A DNA stretch of 11,337 bases, taken from Calditrichota bacterium (GTDB lineage Bacteria; Calditrichota; Calditrichia; RBG-13-44-9). Below the pieces are notes generated by a model. The model was not told the origin of the DNA, ran no database searches, and saw only the letters and a program-made list of their open reading frames with translations. Of this stretch, positions 7,052-11,337 are shown in pieces; the stretch's first letter is position 1, and each line of letters opens with the position of its first letter. Location: assembly GCA_016934605.1 (NCBI GenBank), contig JAFGSO010000164.1:1-11337 (forward strand). The letters run 5' to 3'. Position numbers and translations under genes: made by a program.

Positions 7052-7738
7052 ATGAAGAAATTATTTCTATCATTAATTATATTATTTCCGCTATTTAATC
7101 TGCCGGCACAAATAAGTTTCGAGAATCACGTGCAGCCGATTTTCACTGACAACTGTGCCTTTTCCGGATGCCACCTCGGTCCGAATGCCCAGGAAAATTT
7201 GGACCTAAGTGCAGGCAATTCATATGGCGATATTGTCAATGTACCGAGTAATGATTTTCCCGATCTCTTTCGGGTGCATCCCGGGAAGCCGGACAGCAGT
7301 TATCTGGTCTGGAAAATTGAGGGTCGCAGCGGAATCATGGGTGCACAAATGCCTTTTGGAATGGCGCCGCTTCAGCAGGGACAAATCGACACCATTCGTC
7401 AATGGATTACCGAAGGTGCTCTGCTTCCTATCACCACCAGAAAGGAAAACCAGATTGCATCCACCTATCAGCTGCATCAAAATTTTCCCAATCCCTTTAA
7501 TCCCCGAACGACAATTTCCTTAGAGGTTGTACGTCAGGGAAATGTCAGATTGACGGTTTTCAATATCAATGGAGAGAGAGTTTCGGATCTGATAGATGAG
7601 GAATTGCCTGCAGGCAGTTACCATGTTACCTGGAATGCAACCAATGATCGGGGACAGACGCTGCCTTCGGGAATCTATGTTTATCGTCTGAGTGCCAATG
7701 GCTTTGAGCAGACAAAAAGGATGCTTCTATTGAAATAA
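7052..7738 (+). CDS. Secreted CX4CH cytochrome-like protein with T9SS sorting domain
   Basis: A 228-residue exported protein. Residues 1-20 are a signal peptide (M-K-K start, Leu/Ile/Phe core, cleavage after P-A-Q). About 21-125 is the cytochrome-like domain: C35-A-F-S-G-C40-H41, P-G-K-P-D-S-S-Y-L-V (77-86) and M100-P-F-G, then the I-R-Q-W-I helix. About 142-228 is a type IX secretion sorting domain: it opens with N-F-P-N-P-F-N-P (144-151), continues with a FlgD-like fold including S-G-I-Y-V-Y-R-L near 206-213, and ends in a Lys-rich tail. Known T9SS substrates with such domains are carried across the outer membrane and released or anchored at the surface. It is the last gene of the cassette, 101 bp after the lipoprotein gene with no terminator between. 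I infer a cell-surface or extracellular redox protein. The T9SS machinery is not in this window. Confidence 0.82.
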   Translation: MKKLFLSLIILFPLFNLPAQISFENHVQPIFTDNCAFSGCHLGPNAQENLDLSAGNSYGDIVNVPSNDFPDLFRVHPGKPDSSYLVWKIEGRSGIMGAQMPFGMAPLQQGQIDTIRQWITEGALLPITTRKENQIASTYQLHQNFPNPFNPRTTISLEVVRQGNVRLTVFNINGERVSDLIDEELPAGSYHVTWNATNDRGQTLPSGIYVYRLSANGFEQTKRMLLLK

Positions 7739-7903
7739 GGAGAACAGAGAAAGCCGGGGATGAGCTGTTTTTTATACGATGTCTGGACAACCACGAGTTC
7801 TGGGATTTAAATTCAGCGCTCGCATAAATTATAACTGATTATGATTATTCAGAAATTGGGTATGTATTGATTAATTTGAATAATGACTTTTTCTGTTATG
7901 CCA

Positions 7904-8455
7904 TTACCAGTTCAATAATCGAGAAAGCACGGAACGAATCTGATCATCGATTTCGGGATAATAAAAATATACTTTTTTCAGGTAATCCAGAGAGCCGGAA
8001 TAAACTTCAAATTTTCTACCCAGGTTTTCGAAAACTGCTGCATCGGTACCCATTTCTGCGTACACATAATTATATATTCGCAGATAAGAGCGTCCTCCTT
8101 CCAGATAATAGTATTTCAGAAAACCACGGGACTGGACAAATTCACGAAAGATTCCGGTCATGAAAAGTGTAAAATCCGCAATGTGCTGCCGGATAATCAG
8201 TTCATCTTTTCTTGAGAAATTTTCATTTTCTGTCATGCTATTCTCAAATTCCAGAACCGATTCCATGACCGATTCCAGCTCAAACAACGGAAGCTGACGG
8301 ATCCGGTAAAGTCTTTCCGTCCTGATAAAACGAACAAGTAATGCTACCAGATAATTTTTGACCGGTTCATCGACCAGATTCAGGTCAGAAAATGTCTGGC
8401 CGAGGCAATGCTGGAAAAAACGATATAATATTGGATGTTCAACCCGTCCGGTCAT
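7904..8455 (-). CDS. Conserved-looking hypothetical protein, mostly helical
   Basis: A 183-residue protein I cannot assign to a named family. It has no signal peptide and no clear membrane segment. It looks alpha-helical and rich in aromatic residues, with dense blocks H-I-A-D-F-T-L-F-M-T-G-I-F-R-E (91-105), G-F-L-K-Y-Y-Y-L-E-G (111-120) and F-E-V-Y-S-G-S-L-D-Y-L-K-K-V-Y-F (149-164). These have the look of a conserved bacterial family of unknown function, though that is an impression from memory. I chose the ATG at 8455, preceded by AGGA at good spacing. A GTG at 8485 would add ten residues but has no ribosome site. It converges with the cytochrome cassette, whose last stop is 165 bp away, with no clear terminator between them. 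A cytoplasmic location is likely. Confidence 0.7.
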   Translation of the reverse strand: MTGRVEHPILYRFFQHCLGQTFSDLNLVDEPVKNYLVALLVRFIRTERLYRIRQLPLFELESVMESVLEFENSMTENENFSRKDELIIRQHIADFTLFMTGIFREFVQSRGFLKYYYLEGGRSYLRIYNYVYAEMGTDAAVFENLGRKFEVYSGSLDYLKKVYFYYPEIDDQIRSVLSRLLNW

Positions 8456-8600
8456 TTTATCCTGCCCTCTTACCTGCCAGGTCACAAAAAATACAATGAA
8501 TTCAAGCAGATATAGTTCCGCCGGGAGGTAATTTTATAAAAGATCCGATTGTCTATTCAGGTAAAATAAAGGAAAAACTGTTACTGTTCATCTTCCATTT

Positions 8601-8804
8601 TCAAAGTGCCGGAGAGAGCATATAATATACTTTCATGGCTAATCCGGCTGCAATATAGGCAAGGATCAAACCGATAGCCCTGATAACCATCTTATTTCTG
8701 TGCTGAATCATGATGAAAGAGGCTATTGCCATATTAATAGAAATAACCAGATAAAGATAGGCCACCTGTCCCGCACCTTCCTTGATTGCTTTAAGACTTT
8801 TCAT
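8601..8804 (-). CDS. Small membrane protein with two predicted helices
   Basis: A 67-residue predicted inner-membrane protein of unknown function. Two hydrophobic segments, about 14-33 (starting V-A-Y-L-Y-L-V-I) and about 41-63 (including I-G-L-I-L-A-Y-I-A-A-G-L), are separated by a basic loop H-R-N-K (35-38), suggesting a hairpin with the loop in the cytoplasm. The ATG at 8804 lacks a good Shine-Dalgarno site, the main reason for caution; the composition is otherwise typical of a real small membrane protein. It lies 145 bp upstream of the hypothetical gene at 7904-8455 on the same strand and could be co-transcribed with it. Confidence 0.5.
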   Translation of the reverse strand: MKSLKAIKEGAGQVAYLYLVISINMAIASFIMIQHRNKMVIRAIGLILAYIAAGLAMKVYYMLSPAL

Positions 8805-8983
8805 ATTAAGGCAACTTTATAAAAATACCAAATGAATTCCCATGAGATGTGACGGTCATCTCAAAACTAAGACCGAAGTTTCAAAAATACGTTAGAAAAT
8901 ATGAGGATACCAGTTATATAGGAATCAAGGTAAAACGAGATAAACGTATGAGAGAGTCACAAAATTCGGAGAGTTTTGGGAGC

Positions 8984-9026
8984 GATTCAGGAAGCAGGAA
9001 CCAGGATCCTGAATCCCGGCTCCTGC
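8984..9026. repeat. Overlapping inverted repeats downstream of the peptidase gene
   Basis: GATTCAGGA (8984-8992) pairs perfectly with TCCTGAATC (9007-9015). GCAGGA (8994-8999) pairs with TCCTGC (9021-9026). The two folds overlap, so only one can form at a time. They begin about 16 bp past the stop of the leftward peptidase gene and may mark its transcript end, but no T-run is present. The sequence also contains CAGGAACCAGGA and so resembles the dispersed CCAGAAACCAG-type repeats at 102-272. Confidence 0.5.
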
Positions 9027-9041
9027 ATCCTTCACTTTTAT

Positions 9042-11027
9042 TTAGATATCCTCGGAGTTGAGCCAGTTGCGGAACGCCTCGAAAGAATAAGGCCGTCCCA
9101 GAAAATCTTCTACCAGTTGTGAGGCATCACGGGACCCGCCAGGATTCAGTATGCTGTGGCGATACTTCATGGCGATCTTCTGATTCAGCAAACCTTCTTT
9201 TTCAAAAACATGGAACAGATCTTTAACAATGACTTCAGACCACATATAAGTATAATAGATGGCTGAATAATCGACCAGATGACCAAAAGCCAGATGCATA
9301 TAGGTATCCGGTACATACGCATAGGGTGTATAATTCTGCTGCAATTCCTTTACCATCTCAAGTGGTTCAAAAGTTTCACTGTCACGGTTATAAAAGTTGA
9401 GAGATATAGCAGCATAAAACATCTGCTGCTTTACGTTAAGCCCCAGTCCAAATTTACGGGTTCGGTTCATTTTGGAAATCAGTTCATCCGGAATTGCTTC
9501 ACCGGCATCATTCCGGGCAAATTTTTTCAGAACTTCCCGATGCCAGGCCCATTCCTCGTATAAGATGGAGGGCGTCTCAACAAAATCCCATTCGGTGGAA
9601 ATCCCCGATTGCTTGATCCATGGCTGGTCACCTGCAAAGAGATGATGCAACAGGTGCCCGAATTCATGGAAAAAGGTCAAAACCTGATCGTGTTCCATCA
9701 GACCCGATCCCTCATCTCCGCCCGGAAAATTACAGACGAGCGCTGCTTCAGGTTTCTGCAGACCACTCACTCCGGTCACTACCTGAGACATCATGGCATG
9801 TTTAAACTTATCTTTGCGTGGATGCATGTCCAGATAAAATCTTCCAATGACGCCATCCTGGTCCAGTAGATCATAAATTTCAACAGAAGGATGCCAGACT
9901 GCGGTATCCACTTTCTCAAAAGAAACACCATAAAGTGCTGAGGTGAGATCAAACAGACCTTCCCGCACTCTCTCATAAGCGAAGTAAGATCTGGTTTCCT
10001 TGGAGTCAAAATCATAAATTTCATTCTTCACCAGTTCAGAGACATAAAGCTTCTGCCAGTCCCCTACCCCGGAGGCCTCCGGGAAATCTTTGCGTAACCT
10101 GCGGAGCAATTCATCATAGTCCCTGGCAGCTCTTTCATTGGCCACGGAAGTTACTTTATTGATAAATTCTTTGGCAGCTGCAGGGGTTTTTATCATCTTA
10201 TCTTCGGTGACATATTCGGCATAATTTTCGTAGCCGAGCATTTTAGCAAGCTGATATCTCTTGTAAAGCAGATCCTGCAAAACCTGTTCATTGGCAGGAT
10301 AACCTCTTCTGCGATACTCCCGGTACAGTTCGAGCCGCCGGGTATCTGAATGAGCATATGTCATAAACGGATAATAATCCGGATAATCCGTGGAAATATG
10401 GATTTTTCCACCCTCGTCCGGCTGATGTTCTTTAATATAGTCCTCCGGTAAACCAGCCAGCTCGTCCGAAGATTCAAGCTCTATATATCGTACATCTTCC
10501 CGGATATTCTTTTCAAAATTCTGACCGATGATTACCAGCTCTTCCTGCAGATTTTTTATTTTTTCCCTGGTTTCTTCATCTTTGTCGACACCGGTCCGGC
10601 GAAAATCCCGCAACGTATGCTCGGTAAAACGACTGATTTTTTCGTCCGCACCGGACAGGTCTATCATCGATACAGCTTCATAAATGGGACGAGATAATGC
10701 AATTTCCGTCTCCAGTTTCGAATACTTCTGTTCCCACTCCGCAGCCGTCTCCCGCATTTCCGGATCAGGATGAACAAACTGATACAAACTGGCCAGATTT
10801 GAGTTTCTATCCAGAATAATCCACAGCTCATTTAAGGGTGTCAAAATACTTTCTATGGATCTTTTTTCATTACCGGCTTCCAGCTTTTTAAACATTTCCT
10901 GCGCTCTCTGGAAGTCCGCTTCACAGGAAGCATTAAATTTTACCACTTCACCGCTCGTTGCCCGGAGAGTTCCGCCCAGTACAAGCCATAATGCCAGCAC
11001 CACAGCCACAATGCGAATTGAGTTCAT
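9042..11027 (-). CDS. Exported M3-family zinc oligopeptidase
   Basis: A 661-residue peptidase of the M3 family (thimet oligopeptidase / peptidyl-dipeptidase Dcp type), which cleaves short peptides inside a deep channel. The zinc site is complete: H454-E455-F456-G457-H458 (HExxH) with the third ligand Glu484 in D-F-V-E-T-P-S. Downstream, F-G-H-L-V-D-Y (581-587) and Y-Y-T-Y (591-594) supply the His/Tyr substrate-binding cluster expected of the family. Length is normal for M3. Unlike the mostly cytoplasmic bacterial relatives, it begins with a signal peptide (1 to about 24, with A-V-V-L-A-L-W-L-V-L as core), so it probably acts in the periplasm; the residue before G-G-T-L is not Cys, so it is not a lipoprotein. 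The ATG at 11027 has an AAGGAG site (11034-11039). It lies 94 bp downstream of the partial hydrolase gene on the same strand and may be co-transcribed. The likely role is peptide turnover in the envelope. Confidence 0.92.
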   Translation of the reverse strand: MNSIRIVAVVLALWLVLGGTLRATSGEVVKFNASCEADFQRAQEMFKKLEAGNEKRSIESILTPLNELWIILDRNSNLASLYQFVHPDPEMRETAAEWEQKYSKLETEIALSRPIYEAVSMIDLSGADEKISRFTEHTLRDFRRTGVDKDEETREKIKNLQEELVIIGQNFEKNIREDVRYIELESSDELAGLPEDYIKEHQPDEGGKIHISTDYPDYYPFMTYAHSDTRRLELYREYRRRGYPANEQVLQDLLYKRYQLAKMLGYENYAEYVTEDKMIKTPAAAKEFINKVTSVANERAARDYDELLRRLRKDFPEASGVGDWQKLYVSELVKNEIYDFDSKETRSYFAYERVREGLFDLTSALYGVSFEKVDTAVWHPSVEIYDLLDQDGVIGRFYLDMHPRKDKFKHAMMSQVVTGVSGLQKPEAALVCNFPGGDEGSGLMEHDQVLTFFHEFGHLLHHLFAGDQPWIKQSGISTEWDFVETPSILYEEWAWHREVLKKFARNDAGEAIPDELISKMNRTRKFGLGLNVKQQMFYAAISLNFYNRDSETFEPLEMVKELQQNYTPYAYVPDTYMHLAFGHLVDYSAIYYTYMWSEVIVKDLFHVFEKEGLLNQKIAMKYRHSILNPGGSRDASQLVEDFLGRPYSFEAFRNWLNSEDI

Positions 11028-11121
11028 GAATTTCTCCTTAAATAACAGTTAGATTTCGACAAATTTCCTGGTTGTTTGACGGAAAGTGAACAGGAAAGTT
11101 TCAGAAATTTAAAAATATCAC

Positions 11122-11337
11122 TCAGGGATTGACTGCATTTCTCTCTAAAAGCCATTCATGGCTCATGCGAATCAGTTCCAGGGTCAGTTCTTTATTTTCG
11201 GGATGCATATGTCCGGCTTGAATGATTTTTACCGTCTTGGGATCAGGCACCATTCGATGAAGTTTTTTCCATGATTCTTCCGGAATCTGATGATCGTCCC
11301 TTCCGTTAATCAACAGCGCATCCCTTTTCAGAGAGGA
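11122..11337 (-). CDS. Alpha/beta hydrolase, C-terminal part (5' end outside window)
   Basis: The last 71 residues of a protein whose start lies beyond the right edge; the frame stays open to base 11337. The segment A-L-L-I-N-G-R-D-D-H-Q-I-P matches the strand that carries the catalytic Asp in alpha/beta hydrolases (visible residue 15 by alignment to the usual G-x-x-D-x-x-x-P pattern). I-I-Q-A-G-H-M-H-P-E (38-47) holds the catalytic His at visible residue 43. A final amphipathic helix ends in H-E-W-L-L-E-R. The nucleophilic Ser would be in the missing part. The substrate cannot be inferred. It lies upstream of the M3 peptidase on the same strand, a sensible pairing if it were a peptidase-type hydrolase, but that is only a guess. 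Confidence 0.72.
   Translation of the reverse strand, partial: SSLKRDALLINGRDDHQIPEESWKKLHRMVPDPKTVKIIQAGHMHPENKELTLELIRMSHEWLLERNAVNP

Noticed and set aside
7760..7810. 16-codon frame just after the cytochrome-like cassette
   Set aside because: Too short, with no ribosome site at usable distance and no conserved feature.
7867..8163. 98-codon open frame on the + strand
   Set aside because: It lies almost wholly inside the coding region of the leftward hypothetical gene and has no ribosome site or recognisable features.
8849..9061. 70-codon open frame on the + strand
   Set aside because: It covers the inverted-repeat region and the 3' end of the peptidase gene; Ser/Arg-rich low-complexity peptide with no support.

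Overview
The window looks like a chromosomal segment of a Gram-negative bacterium of the FCB superphylum (Calditrichota, Neomarinimicrobiota, KSB1-like or a related lineage). The evidence is a type IX secretion (T9SS)-style C-terminal sorting domain with an N-F-P-N-P-F-N-P opening, two outer-membrane beta-barrel proteins (one with a DUF5777-like barrel), a lipoprotein signal, low GC content, and intergenic DNA rich in CCAGAAACCAG-type and palindromic repeats. A species cannot be named from the sequence alone.

Layout. 1-451: non-coding, repeat-rich. 452-874 (-): a stand-alone degenerate receiver domain. 1093-2613 (-): a sigma-54 activator with GAF, AAA+ and Fis-type HTH domains. 2614-3488: no convincing gene, but a perfect 14-bp hairpin terminator. 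3489-4094 (-): a small outer-membrane beta-barrel protein. 4095-5251: about 1.15 kb of AT-rich non-coding DNA holding a MITE-like repeat structure, a C/G-rich palindrome, a G10 tract and one doubtful leader ORF. 5252-7738 (+): a three-gene cassette of CX4CH cytochrome-like proteins. 7904-8455 and 8601-8804 (-): an uncharacterised helical protein and a small two-helix membrane protein. 9042-11027 (-): an exported M3-family (thimet-oligopeptidase-like) zinc peptidase. 11122-11337 (-): the C-terminal end of an alpha/beta hydrolase running off the window.

The most interesting unit is the cassette at 5252-7738. Its three proteins each carry one copy of the same domain: a C-X4-C-H motif, a P-G-[KE]-P-D-S-S-Y-L-V segment, and an M-P-[FI]-G motif. 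The His-to-Met distance is exactly 59 residues in all three, so they align without gaps. The same domain is delivered in three ways: fused in front of a DUF5777-like outer-membrane barrel, on a lipid-anchored lipoprotein, and on a secreted protein with a T9SS sorting domain. I infer that the products form a short redox relay across and on the outer membrane, but heme attachment and electron transfer are not shown by the sequence.

The sigma-54 activator and the receiver-like protein downstream may form a regulatory pair. The activator has an intact GAFTGA loop and ATP site but no receiver of its own. The receiver-like protein has Glu where the phosphorylated Asp should be. I found no convincing -24/-12 promoter in the window, so its targets are unknown.
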